In this document: piece by piece, positions 13,901 to 25,907 of the stretch | How the letters are laid out: each line of letters starts with the position of its first letter | Numbering within the stretch: the first letter of the stretch is position 1 | Assembly (NCBI RefSeq): GCF_003945595.2 | Contig: NW_024104416.1 | Coordinates: 1,625,878-1,689,877 of the forward strand | Source of the DNA: Pipra filicauda | Taxonomy: Eukaryota; Chordata; Aves; Passeriformes; Pipridae | Direction: 5' to 3' | Length of the DNA: 64,000 nt | Translations under genes and position numbers: made by a program | The notes under the pieces: generated by a model | The model's input: the letters and a program-made list of their open reading frames with translations, nothing else | Told to the model about the DNA's origin: nothing | The model's database searches: none

Positions 13901-15741
13901 CTGAAAATATTATGCATTACCCTTTGTCCATATTTTCTTTTGTGAGAAATGGAAATGCAGATAAACACCAGACAGGGTCTGTAACCACCACAAGAGCACC
14001 AGGGCAGGGTCAGGAAAGGGAGTCAGCCTGCTGGGGCCACATCTCTGCCTCATTTAAATAAAGCAGCTGATCCCTCCAGCTATTATGACCTGACGTTATT
14101 CAGAATCTGCCAAAACAAAAAGAGGGAAATAATCCAAACTGGAAACAAAAGGCTAGATACAATCAGGCACCAAAGCTCTCATTTTTACCAAAAAGCACCT
14201 TTTAAGTCATACTCTAGACATAATCTAACTGCCACTCATCAGTCTACTGCTTTTTTGAATTCCCTACACATACAGAATCGTGTGAGATGGAAAAAAGAAA
14301 AAAAAAAGCAACATAGAGAAATAAAACAAAATCTGGGCTTTCATTCAAAGAGCTGCAGTTTAGGCAAACCTCTGGCCAAAGACATGATTTAGTTCTGACA
14401 TTGTCATCCTGCCAGAAAGAAAGAGAAGCTAAAGGGCATAATATGGAGCCAGAGATTACTACTAAATTGACATTTCCTTGAATTAAGATGGATTAAATTT
14501 TTAAGCAGAAGAACTATTATTGCAATAGAACTGATAGAAAATATAACTCTCAAATTAGGCAGAGATTCCAGAATGATGGGACTGCTTGAACCAAATCTCA
14601 AGTGCAGGATTGTAACCATATTTGTGGAAATTTAGGCCATTTATGAAAACATTAGTTGATATTCTGATATATAATATATATAAGTAATATATCACTTCCT
14701 TTATCTACTAACCACTACCTTGTCACTCTGTCCATTTTCAGTCAGAGGTGGAGTACTTGTCAGGAATCAAAATTTTTTTATTATCTGTATCTCTGAAAAC
14801 AAAAGAAAATGAAGGAATATTTCTACCTCAAAAGACCCTAAAAGACAAGGGAAAAATGGCATTTATGGGCATCATTAAGCACAAACATTTTGCCACCAGT
14901 GCTGAACAGGCCATCACTGACACAACATCAGTCTGTCCTTCTGCCTGTTGAAGAACAGTCACAGTGATGAGGGCACAAATAAATTCGCTTTATCTGCATG
15001 TTCAGAGAGTTATCTGGGCACAAGTTCTAAGATAAATGCATTTTGTGGTGTTCCAGGCACACAGAGCAGTATCATGGAAGGCTGAAGGACTATTAGACCA
15101 GACGTGCAGCATCTTGCTTCTTTCAAAGTGAAAGTTCCTCTTGACAACAGATATCCATTAACTTACTTTCAAGAGGAAAGCTCACTGAAAGCTGAGTTCT
15201 CTGGGTCAGATTTAAAACTGGATGTGGAACTGATGCATCTAAACATAAAATTCTAAGCCAGGAGTTTTTCATCCCGCTGATCCTGGAAGTGCCTGATTTC
15301 TCCAGGTGAATCTGCTCCTAAACTTCCATTCCGTCCTTTGAACACCCAGAACTGCTGTGATTCCAGTTCTGCACCTAAATCCCACATAAGCCCCATCAAA
15401 TCACAAAACCAGGCTTTTTGCTTTGGCAAACCCACACAGAGGAGTCAAAATTCAGAAGCACCTCTAGAAGCACTCGAAAAAGCCAACAATTACTATTTTC
15501 TTCTAAAATGTGGTGACACATATGGTATGGCCATGTTTTCATGGATGAGGGCACCACCACTCTGCAGTTCCTAGGGGCAAAACAAAATGCCAAGCAGCTG
15601 AGATGACAGTAACACCCTAAAACAAAAATAATCAAAATGGTTTGTCATGGTTAGAAAAAAAAAAGACTAGTTTTTAGACTTTTTTATGGTTAATAGTTGA
15701 AAGGTTTTTATTCAACATAACTGAAACTAAAGTGTTTCTCT
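4968..15741. other. Unique noncoding sequence, about 10.8 kb
   Basis: No gene supported. The two longest non-repeat open frames of the window are here (6582-7139 and 8898-9422), but neither product resembles a known family. The first runs through a purine-rich GA tract (6871-6937) that inflates its length. The segment 8930-9480 has an even, motif-rich texture of the kind seen in conserved noncoding DNA, which is an impression only. A short GA repeat lies at about 11090-11107. No transposon end was recognised. Confidence 0.6.
6871..6937 (+). repeat. Purine-rich (GA) low-complexity tract
   Basis: Sixty-odd bases are almost entirely A and G (GAGAAAG/GAGAGA types) with only a few pyrimidine interruptions. 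It is an imperfect polypurine tract and explains the Arg/Glu/Lys-rich middle of the overlapping open frame. Confidence 0.7.
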
Positions 15742-15759
15742 TTATATATATATATATAT
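15742..15759. repeat. Short (TA)n dinucleotide run
   Basis: About nine alternating TA dinucleotides within an AT-rich region. It is short, probably low-mutability, and without other context. Confidence 0.8.
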
Positions 15760-16381
15760 GTAAATACTATAGGGAATATGGTATTTCAATAACATGGAAT
15801 AAAATGCCTCAGTATGTTTCTTTTGCAAACAATATGATTTATGTTTAGAAGTTATTCAAAAATAAAACCAGATTTTCAGTACTGACTCAATACTGAGTTG
15901 GGTTTTTTTCCTGCCATTCTCATTATCTGGTCCTTAAAGAACTATAGAAACGTTGTAGCTGTGAGAAGTGCCTTTAATTTATATTAGTGGGAAGAGTTTA
16001 CTACAGCAAATATGATTTGAGTGTCTCAGACACTTTTAATGATCAGCTGTTTAGCTCAGAAGATTGACTGTGGCTGCAGGAGATTGCTCCTGCTCAACAT
16101 TAATACCTCCTTCCTCTGCTCCTTCCCTGAATTCTCCACACACCCATCCATCTTTCACTTGCAGGGGAGCCTTATACTAATTACACTTCTCAGAGCATTA
16201 AGAAGATAGAGATGGATTTATTGAGTGAACAGGCTTCAGGAAGAAATGGCTGGGAATGTCTCAAACTTGTCGATTTTTTTCCAATTATTAAGAGTGTGGG
16301 ATCAATTTGTTTCTCAGAATGTTAGTGCAGGTCAGAATTATCCCAAACACTTTGTAGGATGTTGTAATGTTGTTGTCATCC

Positions 16382-16415
<34 letters not shown>

Positions 16416-18411
16416 CAAAAAAAATTTTAATGGAGCAAAAATGGGTTTTAAAATGTAAATAAAAAATTTCAAAGCATAAATTAAAAATTGTGATAATAAA
16501 AAGCATGGAAAAACAATATCATAATAAAAAAAGCTTATTGTAACAAGTCTGACTGCCTTCAGCAAAGTACAAATGCAGCTAAAATGGAATTTTCCCATCT
16601 TAATTATACAGATTTAGAATTTTATTTATTTCTTATGCCCACTGAACAGAGAAGCACCACTGATTTATCTACCACTCTGCCCCTGTTTGTAATACTTGCA
16701 CCACAGTATCTAAGTCCCATAAGCTTCCTAAAAAATCCTGATAATCTTTCTAAAAATTAAGTTATTATTCTCTTGGAAAATAAGCAACTTTTGTGATAGT
16801 GCTCTTTAAAACCTATTATATCACAAGTATGGGAATTATTTTATCCCTTGTGGGAAAATTATCCTCAGAAGTAGAACAATACCTTGAAAACTGTCTGACT
16901 ATTTGACATTTCTCTTTTTTTTTTAACTTCAAAGCAGCCAAGTTTGGCACTCTTTGTGCTATAAACCTTAGCACCCAGGTCATGGAGCTGAGGTGACCAG
17001 AAAAGAAGATTCTGACAAATATGTGAAATAAAAAACATACTTTAAATGATCCCTTGATCCCTTCTCCAGAAGCAAAGCAAATCCAGTTGCAAACACATAC
17101 GTAATCAAATACTTCTATGTATATAAATAGTTATATCTGGGTATCTGAACAGCAATCTGTCTGCTTGGGTAGCTGATCAGTTCACCTGAGGTTTAATATG
17201 GAAAGGGAAATGGAAAAGAAAAAAAAAGCTTCTATATTTACTAATGGTATTTGCAAACATCATCCCAACACATCAGAAATATAAAGTTAATTCAGACGTA
17301 TTCAAAATCCAGTTTAATCTCTTTGAATCAGTTCATATTATTTGCTGTTTTATTGCCTAAAGTGGAATGTGTCACTTGTGTACTATTTACAGTCACCAGA
17401 AACTTGTCATATTTAGAAATATTAAAGTGTCCCGGAGCACATCTCTAATTGAATATTCTTTCTGATACTCAGGAATGATTAATGGGAGACCCCCAGCCAC
17501 TCATTGCTGAATTGTACATTTCTAGGAGAACAAGAGGTTATGTTACCTTTATTTACACGATCAGGTTTTGTGTGGCAATCAAAATTTGACCTGAGAAATG
17601 GTCATTCTCTGGAGACAGGGCTTAACACCAGCAACAGAATGGTCAGTGGCCTGTCTGGGCAGCAAAATCATTAAAAGCACGCAAAAGCAAACCTGAATGC
17701 TGTTAAAAGGTACATTTTACACTCCTAGCATAACACAGCTGTGATATGCCAAGCTCAAAATGCCAAAAAATTTGAGGGAATCTTTGATAACAAGACATCA
17801 CCTGGAGACTAAGGAAAGGTACCAAGATTAAAATATGGTACATCCTTTGTATATTTTGGCACCTCATTTCATCTCTGCCTTGTCCTCCCTTTGGGAGGGA
17901 CAGCTGGTGTGACCTTCAGGTTTCCTCATCACTTGCCCTGGGCTCAGTTCCTGAGTTCTGCTGACAAAATGTGGGCTTCCTCAGTGGAGGTTTCATACAG
18001 AAATGACTCACAGTTAAATGTCACAGATAAAATGTTCTCTCACTATTTTCTAGCACAACACAAACATGGAAACCCTGTGGCTGGCACAGATCTTCCTGGA
18101 CCTCAATATCTGGGCTTTTCTTCCTTACACTTTTATATCCTCATTTATAAGCTGCTGAGAAGGATGGTGCAGAAGGCGGCAGAGAGTCAGATCTTGTGTA
18201 CTCTGGACTCTGTAATTCACAGCTTCATGTGTTCTTCAAAGGAAGAGTGTTTTGCACTCCTGCTCCTGTACTCAGGCAGGACATTTGTACCCTTTCTGTC
18301 ACCCCTTTCTGCAAAACATATCAAAGCAAGGCTCTCCTGTAGAAGGAATGAATAAAAAAGGACCTGTAGGATGGGGATACTGAGATGTGCACACAGAATG
18401 AGTCTGATATA
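15760..18411. other. Unique noncoding sequence with poly(A)
   Basis: No gene supported. A 29-base A run lies at 16386-16414, followed by A-rich sequence. Nothing upstream of it looks like a retroposed mRNA or SINE. The frame at 17891-18355 (154 codons) has no recognisable product. Confidence 0.6.
16386..16414 (+). repeat. Poly(A) run, 29 bases
   Basis: Twenty-nine uninterrupted A bases followed by GC and eight further A bases. It could be the tail of a decayed retroposed sequence on the plus strand, but the 150 bases upstream show no recognised element and no flanking duplication was found. It is treated as a mononucleotide repeat. Confidence 0.9.
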
Positions 18412-18715
18412 ATAGAATCCCAGAATGGTTTGAGTTGGAAGGGACTTAAAGATCATCCAGTCCCACCCCTGCCATGGGCAGGGACACCTTCCACCAGCCC
18501 AGGTTGCTCCAAGCCCCGTCCAACCTGGCCTTGGACACTTCCAGAGATGGGGCAGCCACAGCTTCTCTGGGCAACCTGTGCCAGGGCCTCCCCACCCTCA
18601 CAGGGAGGAATTTCCTTCCCAATATCCCATCTAACTCTTCCCTCTGACAGTTTGAAGCCATTCCCCTTTGTCCTGTCACTCCAGGCCCTTGTAAATAGTC
18701 TCTCTCCAACTTCAC
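18412..18715 (-). mobile_element. CR1 LINE 3' fragment (minus)
   Basis: Reading on the minus strand, this is the last ~300 bp of a CR1 non-LTR retrotransposon. It covers the end of ORF2 (a stretch reading PWHRLPREAVAAPSLEV, the conserved CR1 carboxy end) and the 3' end with the GTCCCTGCCCATGGCAGGGG block. It finishes in a decayed ATTCTATG-type terminal repeat at the low-coordinate end. The copy is severely cut at its 5' end, as most CR1 copies are, so it lacks reverse transcriptase and endonuclease and cannot move. It belongs to the same broad subfamily as the fragment at 23850-24122 but lies in the opposite orientation. The open frame across it is relict. Confidence 0.92.
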
Positions 18716-19324
18716 TTCAGAAATTAAAGAAAGTGAGAGGTTTGGTGCATTTTAAGAATTCATAGAGAGACTCCAGAAATCTTAATAACAGACATCATTT
18801 TGGGAATTCAAAAATGCCAGCCTTTACAAATAGTTTGCCACTGAGCCTAATTCCTTTTGGTTTACACCTTTCGATTTCTCCTCAAGTACTTTAAAATATT
18901 CCTGGTTACTTTTCTTGAGTTCATAATAAATGGGAAAGAAAGGACACTTAGATACTGACTTTCTAAGAACATTTTCCCTCTGTAAATGCATTACTGAGGT
19001 TATCAAATAAACATTTAAATTTATGCTCTTTCTCTTCAGAATTTTACTCAAGTCCTGGAAAGGAATTATTGTTTATGAACATCATTCAATGTGTGGAAAA
19101 AAAATTTAGACTTTTTCATTTGGTGAAGCCAAAAATAACACCACCATTAAGAGCCTTAAGGAGGTTAAGTAGCCTTCAAGTCTCACAACATTAAGATTTT
19201 AGGGAGCAATATGCATTTGACTGCCATGTATTTACAAAAATGTACAGCCATCTGCATTTGGTTTGTATAAATATCTCTGAACTCAAACTTTCCATTTCGC
19301 TGTGGAAATACCACAAAATGCAGT
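18716..19324. other. Unique noncoding sequence
   Basis: AT-rich sequence with no supportable gene or repeat between the CR1 fragment and the G/T-rich block. Confidence 0.6.
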
Positions 19325-19423
19325 GGGTTTGTTTTGCTTTTGGGGGTTTGGGTTGGTTTTGTTGTTTTGGTTTGGGGTTTTTTTGCTGGATTTTTTGGCT
19401 TTGGTTTGTTGTTGTTTTTTTTT
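19325..19423 (+). repeat. G/T-rich low-complexity block
   Basis: About 100 bases consist almost only of T and G, with repeated TTTGGGTT, GGTTTTG and TTGTTG blocks and several G runs, including GGGGG and GGGG. It is strand-asymmetric, and the G runs could support a G-quadruplex on the plus strand (inference). It resembles the drifting TTTGG-type low-complexity tracts seen elsewhere in this window (43953-44003). Confidence 0.8.
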
Positions 19424-22400
19424 CTGAATTCTGGTACTTTCCATTCTCTACAAGTCCAAGGTGACATTGTCTGCAACTGCATAGTAAGCAATACTTTTTG
19501 CTGACAGAGTAGGTGAAAGAAGTTTATTTTTTCATTTATGGCATTTTGAAATTCTCTAGTAAATTGCTGATTAAAAAATTAGAGTAAAAAAAAGCTGGGG
19601 AACGATCAAAGGCTGACAGTAAATTCCTGATAATGCTGAGGAATAAGTCCACACTTTTTTATTCCCGTCCCCTTAACAAGGTACAGCAGGTAAATCTAGA
19701 ATTATAATGCTATAAGCAATCCTGTTATTTTTTAGCCTGAAAAGCATTTAATCAAATCTAATTTAAACAATATTAGATATGTGTGGTAGCAAATTCTGAA
19801 AATTAATCTCCTCTCAAGATGCATTCTGCTCAGAGGTGTCAGATTAAAAAAATGCTCTGCTGAAGTATTTGAAAATCTTCTTTTAATTTAGATGTGTATT
19901 TGTTCCATTTGCCTGTTTTTGATCTAGGCTAGAATTGTTACATAAATACAATAAAATCTGCACTTCATCTTGTTGTGATCAGGGAACGTGTGTGTGTAAG
20001 AGAGACACAGAGAGAAATGGTCTTGATCCCCTTAGGCTAAAGTACACACTGCGGCCCTAACATTTATTAGGCCTTTATAATGTACTTTGCTGGATTTATT
20101 ATCTCCACCTCCATCTACTTCTGCTTGAAGAGAACAGTCCTAAAATTGCCCTTAAAAGAAGACAATCATGATTCTTAAAATAGAACATCCTTTCACAGCA
20201 AATCAAAAGTGGAGAACAATAGTGAGGGGGCTGTCTTTCCAACCTTGCTGTGTGAAGTTTTCCTGCTGGAAGCTTTAAATGAAATAAAAATCAGCCTTTA
20301 CAATGAGCTTTTGCAGATAATAGCGTTGGACAAGGACTTTGTTGGTTTGCCTCCTTTTAACTTGTCTCTTACTAGGCTAAATGAAGAAATAGCCTGATTG
20401 AGGGAGAACTAACTTTATCCAGGTTACAAGGCAGAGAACCACATCTGACAGCCACAGCAGAAGAAGGCAGTGACACAGAGCCTGAATTATTTTCTCAGCT
20501 CTCCATGTGGTCTCTTCTGGCTGAAGTGAATGTGTCCCTTTCTGGCACTCCTGTATGACTGAGCTGACTGGCAGGGAAAGAAGTGTGGGGCACTTTGGAA
20601 CTTGCTTATTGTCATCACTGGGTTTTGTCCTCCAAGATTTCCCAGGGCTTAGCTGCAGAGTCCCAAATTCAGTGATGAAGTGGTGAACAAAAGGTCTGAG
20701 ACTCTCTGAAAGAAGAAAAAAATAGCTACTCAGATGCAAGTCTACTGTTTACATCCCTAGGAATGTCAATCTAACAGTAGTTCTCCTCTGTAAAATGAAG
20801 TAAAAAAGTATTATTCAAATCAATTTTGTTTTTATGAGTGAAATTTATAAGAAATAATGGATTTTCTAGAGGCTCATTCTACATCCACTATCACTGTCTG
20901 TAATGCTGAAAGAAATAAAGTAACTAAGTGTCCACTCTTGGAAATGCTGGACTTCAAATGGTTTACCCTGAAGCTTCTCAAAATTTACATGGGTATTCTG
21001 AAAAACCTCTCAGAATAATTCTCTTGGTGACATGGTATGAGTCAGAAAGATCTGTGTCAAAACCAGAGGGTAAATATGCTACTAATATTGTGCTATTTCC
21101 ACATTATTCTCTTCATTTGATTTATCTTTGATGCATGTGACAGAAAATTTGACTCAAAGATTAGTTTTGTTTCTTTCTTGCACTTTCCTCACGCACAACC
21201 ACCCAAAAAAGTGTTATCCAGTTCTCTGCAGGAAAGTCGTACACAGTCCAAAATCTAACAGCACACAAAGATTCACAGGTCCCGGTTTTAGCCAGGAAAT
21301 CTGCATTTCCATATCCCAGTGCACTGGGTAGGTCATGCTGTCCTGCATGACCTCGATTTTCTGTTTGTACTGCCCGGCCAGTGACCACAGGCTGTGTTGT
21401 GGCCTGAGTGTGGTCTCACCGTCCATGCACCCGGAGAGTCAGCACGCTGGGAGATCAGAAACACAAAAGAACCTCTCACATTATCACATCCCATTTCTCA
21501 TCACCATCAAGTGAATCTTCAAACTAATTTGAAAACCTCCACGGGCCCTGCCTCTTCTAACAGAGGAGCTTTCTTAGGAATTCCAGCTCGGATTCACTCG
21601 TGGCCAGTGCAAACACACAGCAATGTCTGTGCATTAGGCAGCTCTTTTCATGCTGCTCATCTCTCCCATGGATGCTGCTCACCCATGATGTTATAGAACA
21701 CCATCTTTTGGTTAACAAAGACAAACAAACTGAGGTCTTTAAGTGTCAGGGGAGTGGAGGGGCCATGACTGTCACCGAATCTTCACTTGCCACAGCCCAT
21801 CAGAAAAATCAAAGGCTTGACTGCTATTAAAGCTGGCTTGGAACTGGTAATTTTGTTGACTTAGCAAAAGATCCAAGAGGTGAACTGACCTTTGAAGTCA
21901 AGCCTGGTCCTCTCTCCCTGAGCTGAGCAGCTAAAGAGTCAACAAAGAACGAGAGGAAAGGCCCAAGAGGTGAGGAAATAAGCAGAGGTGTCACATGCAC
22001 ACTGGTGGCCACATAAAACAAGTGCTTTTCTCTAAAGCACAGTCTAGTTCCAGCAGTAAAGTAGTGGAGGGGCTGCAAACCAGCATCCTAACACTTCCAT
22101 GATATTATTCAGGGAAACTGGTGCATTTTTAGGCAGAAACACGTTTGGAAGGAGTAACTGCCATTGAGCCTAGACTTGCATATTGAAAATATATGAAGGT
22201 CCTCTGGAGAGTTCTGAGAGCTCTGCACAACAAGACTAAATGACATCTGGAGGCCCCACAAGCTGGTTTCTAGTGATTCAAACGCTGGCAAACTATTCCC
22301 CTTAGAATTAGCAGCAGAAGCTCTAGAATTTACAGTCATTTTCCTTTCAGGCTACAGACAAATTGAAAATCTGAAAACTCTTTTCCTCTCTCAAGAATTT

Positions 22401-23849
22401 CTCCTTAGAAATTCAAATGTCTTAGGAGAGGGTGAGACTAACAGCAGGATGGGATCTATACCTGTGTGTGACATTCCTGGTGAAAAATTCAGAGACAGAA
22501 AAGGAAAAGGTAACAATGGAGAGTGGGATTCAGACATTTAGGGGATCAGTATAGGGGCAGAAACCCTGGCTGTGCACAGGAGCCAATATAAATTTAATCA
22601 TCAATTCCAAAGTCCATGGCTTTTATCCAATGTCTGTATCCCACCTAATTCCCAGATAAACACTCAGAGGTAATCAAATGCTTCATAAACCTCAAAGTCT
22701 GTCTCAGAACAGGAAATTCATTTGGAAGAAGTGTGTCTTGGTGCAGAGTGGCAGATGTGGCAGAAGACTGTTTTGTTAGCACAGGAAATTTCTAGAGCTT
22801 TACTACTTCCCTGCTCTACAGCACATATCTTTTGGTTCAATATAATGACCAAATTTGCATCCAAACAAGTTTGCATATTCTTGAATTTTCCATTTTGTCT
22901 CCAGTGTTACCATATTCCACTGAGGTCTCATCTTACACTGTGACACATTTATTACCAGATGATAATTGAAAAATAGAAGAAATGGCTTGGAGAGTAAATG
23001 GAAGAGAGGCAGATAATTTTAGGATTCAATTTTCTCTGCATTTTTTACTGGTAGGCATAGCATAATCCTGCAATAGAATCCAGTCAGAAGTTCTCTTCTG
23101 CACTTGTCACATTTCAGTGAGCTAACAGTGGCATGTCAAAACAGCTACAAATCAGGAAGACTTGTTTTTGCTGGAATTAACAACAGGACAACCAAAATTA
23201 TGAAGAACAAATATAAAGAGAATGCAAAAAAATAATTGTTAAACAAGTAAAGGATTTCAATTATGCTTATTGCCACCTTAATTTGCTTTCCTTCCTGTGT
23301 AGCAAAACTCTTAATATCATATTATAGACTATTAATTCAACTGCTGTAATGAAATTAAATAGATTTCTATAATTTGCATGTTGGCAGAAAACCGTAGCAT
23401 TAATATTGCCTGTCATTTGGCAAAGAGACAATAAAGACCAAATCTAGTTAAGAAAAATCAATAAAATCTTTATATGATAACAATGAACTATGTGAGCAAG
23501 ACGCTGTGTGGATGGACCAGGGTGAACTCAGAGGAGTAGGGAACAGAGAGCAGAAACCCCACAATGTGTAGTGGGGTTGTCCTGCAATTCCCCAAAGACA
23601 ACAGGTGAGAAAACCCATTTGCTCATTTCTGTGACAGTGAATTTCACAGCAAGCTCCATTTCACTACCTCTTTATTAAGATTTTGAAAGAATGCCTTAAC
23701 TCTGCGTGCTACAGCAGAAGGATGTGTGCTCTGAGATGTGCAGCCCTGGAGGGCAGGAGACCCTCAGCAGGGATTTACCTGGGCCAGCCTGGGCTGCTCT
23801 GCGAGCTCAAGGGCACTCAGAATAAGTCACACAGTGTGCAAGAGCTCTC
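19424..23849. other. Unique noncoding sequence, about 4.4 kb
   Basis: No gene supported; frames reach at most 120 codons (20377-20739, minus) without recognisable domains. It contains a small GC-rich hairpin (23555-23578: AACCCCAC, 8-base loop, GTGGGGTT). An AT-rich, homeodomain/octamer-like stretch lies around 23300-23470 (ATTTGCAT near 23373), which could be regulatory but is not testable by eye. Confidence 0.6.
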
Positions 23850-24122
23850 TAGAACCCTGGAGGGACAGGACAGGGGGAATGGCTTGTCAGAGAGTAGGGT
23901 TGGGTGGGATATTGGAAAGGAATTGTTCCCTGAGAGGGTGGTGAGGCCCTGGCACAGGTTGCCCAGAGAAGCTGTGGCTGCCCCATCCCTGGAAGTGTCC
24001 CAGGCCAGGTTGGACGGGGCTTGGAGCAACCTGGGCTAGTGGAAGGTGTCCCTGCCCATGGCAGGGGGTGGGACTGGATGAGTTTCAATGTTCCTTCCAA
24101 CCCAGGCCATTCTCTGATTACT
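23850..24122 (+). mobile_element. CR1 LINE 3' fragment (plus)
   Basis: The plus strand carries the end of CR1 ORF2 (frame containing PWHRLPREAVAAPSLEV) and the 3' untranslated end with CTGCCCATGGCAGGGGGT. It stops at a decayed CCATTCTCTGATTA-type version of the CR1 terminal repeat. About 270 bp survive, so the element is 5'-truncated and dead. It closely resembles the 18412-18715 copy in opposite orientation, making an inverted pair about 5 kb apart. The 5' limit is approximate; sequence before about 23845 no longer looks like CR1. Confidence 0.92.
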
Positions 24123-25784
24123 GATTTTATGTATTTCACTGTGCATATCCACTTCACATATGGACTCAAGGCACAGGCACTTTGATCATGGGATTCTGTG
24201 GCTTAGAAATGCAAAAATATTATCATTTCAAGGAAGAAAAGGTCATCATTTAGAAATCCGTCTTGGGCTGCTTGCCAACTATGTCTCATCCCAGAGTTCC
24301 CAAGGCTCATCTATTCTTCATTTGCTTTGCCTATAATTCTACCTATGATCTCTCTTGTAAACATTTAGGAGCAGACATTTCAGAAGCTTCATATTTTCTT
24401 TAACAAATGGTTTATATCATCCTTGTGAAGAGTGCTACATAACGATGCAACATCATACATTAATATTTAAAACTGAATGAAATAACACCTCAACAAGGAT
24501 AATTTTTTCTCAGTTTGCTAGCTGTCTTAAATTTATTTGTGAAATGAATTAGAACAAGGAAACCATAGAGATAAAGTTTCCTTGCATTTTTATGAATAGA
24601 CAGCAAATTCATTTTTAGAAGAAATATTTGCATAAATGTCATTTTTTTTCCTTCTGAAAGGGCACCTGTTTCCACAAATTATAATCTGAAGCTCATTAGA
24701 TGATTAGATGTTCTGGAAATGTGATTTATAGGCCAGATCTCCCAATCAAGAGAGAAAAACAACACTGTATGAAATATATTCTTGAACAAAATTCAGCCGA
24801 ATTGTAAAACACAGAAATTGAATATTCCATAATTGCTGTTACAAGCAAACACCACTTTCAAAGGCAGCATTGCAGAAGTAGTGAACAGAAATAAATTCAA
24901 CAAATGGCAGCAAATGCAAATTGAGAACTGCAGGAGGTTTGGAGTTCACATCCTGCACCAGGCTATGACAAGTTGTACATCAGAGAGCCTGTGGTACCAC
25001 GGTGCTGGAGCTGCCTTACTTTGCACCTGATTTGGAGCCACAGGGATTGTGCACAGTAAGGAATAATACTGTAAGGAATAATTCAAGTGTTGTAGGAGAT
25101 ACTCCCATGGCCAGCTGAGCCAAACCCAGACCTTGCCGTGGAGCACTGGCTGTTCCTGTGCTTTCCCTCTGCTGAGCTGGCAGAGACACGGAGCTTTTTT
25201 CCTGTGGTCACACCTGTGTTTGGTTTCACTCCACGTCCAAAAGGAGGGGCACACTCGTGCTCTGCCTTCTGTCACCTCCTAATTCCATCACATCTCGTTT
25301 TCTTGTTCTCCTGTCACAGCTCCCCCTGTTCCAGGACCTTTCCTGTGAAGGGTCTGACACTGTTTGCAGAGGTGCTGAGAGCACTTACAGTGATGGACAC
25401 TTATTTTCAGAATGCAGACCTTCCAGAAATTTCTCGTCACCTTGTCACTCTTTAACCCATTCCCCTCAACCATTTGGATTTTTTTCCCTCTGATTATTTT
25501 TTAACACCAATTTCTCTTTTCATTTCCCTGAGGTTCCAGCAGGATCACTAAACCACAATTTACAGTTTCTGCAAACCCGAGGTACTTTCCTCCACTCTCA
25601 CTCAGCTGCTTTGGGATTTGCAACTTATTGCCTCCTTTTTTATTTCCTTACAAAAAGCAATGTGTCCCTCAGATGATGGCCTACATAAACCAGATTTTTA
25701 TAGACCTGGGGTCAGCATACAGCTTTTTAGAGGGCATTCAAATTTGGCTTGGAAGCTGAAATACTTGTATGCTTGATTTTTTTG
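24123..25784. other. Unique noncoding sequence
   Basis: No gene supported. A small tandem copy of GTAAGGAATAAT lies at 25056-25067 and 25071-25082. A moderately GC-richer segment at about 25020-25460 gives overlapping frames on both strands (up to 109 codons), none recognisable. Confidence 0.6.
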
Positions 25785-25907
25785 AAAAAAAAAAAAGGAA
25801 AAAAAATCAGTCCTTATTTTGAAAAAAAAAAAATCAACTCAAATCAACAAGTATAGCCTAAGAAGTTCAGACAGCTTTGTGCCAAAAAAAAAAAAAAAAA
25901 AAAAAAA
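25785..25907 (+). repeat. Cluster of A-tracts
   Basis: Within about 120 bases there are A runs of 12 (25785-25796), 8 (25799-25806), 12 (25822-25833) and 24 (25884-25907). This makes an unusually dense set of homopolymers. No retroposon body was recognised immediately upstream. Confidence 0.85.

Noticed and set aside
16225..16414. Possible processed pseudogene or SINE ending in the 29-A run
   Set aside because: The sequence before the A run shows no coding or tRNA-like body, and no flanking target duplication was found.
17891..18355. 154-codon plus-strand frame ending just before a CR1 fragment
   Set aside because: Composition is unremarkable and no domain is visible; several equally unconvincing frames surround it.
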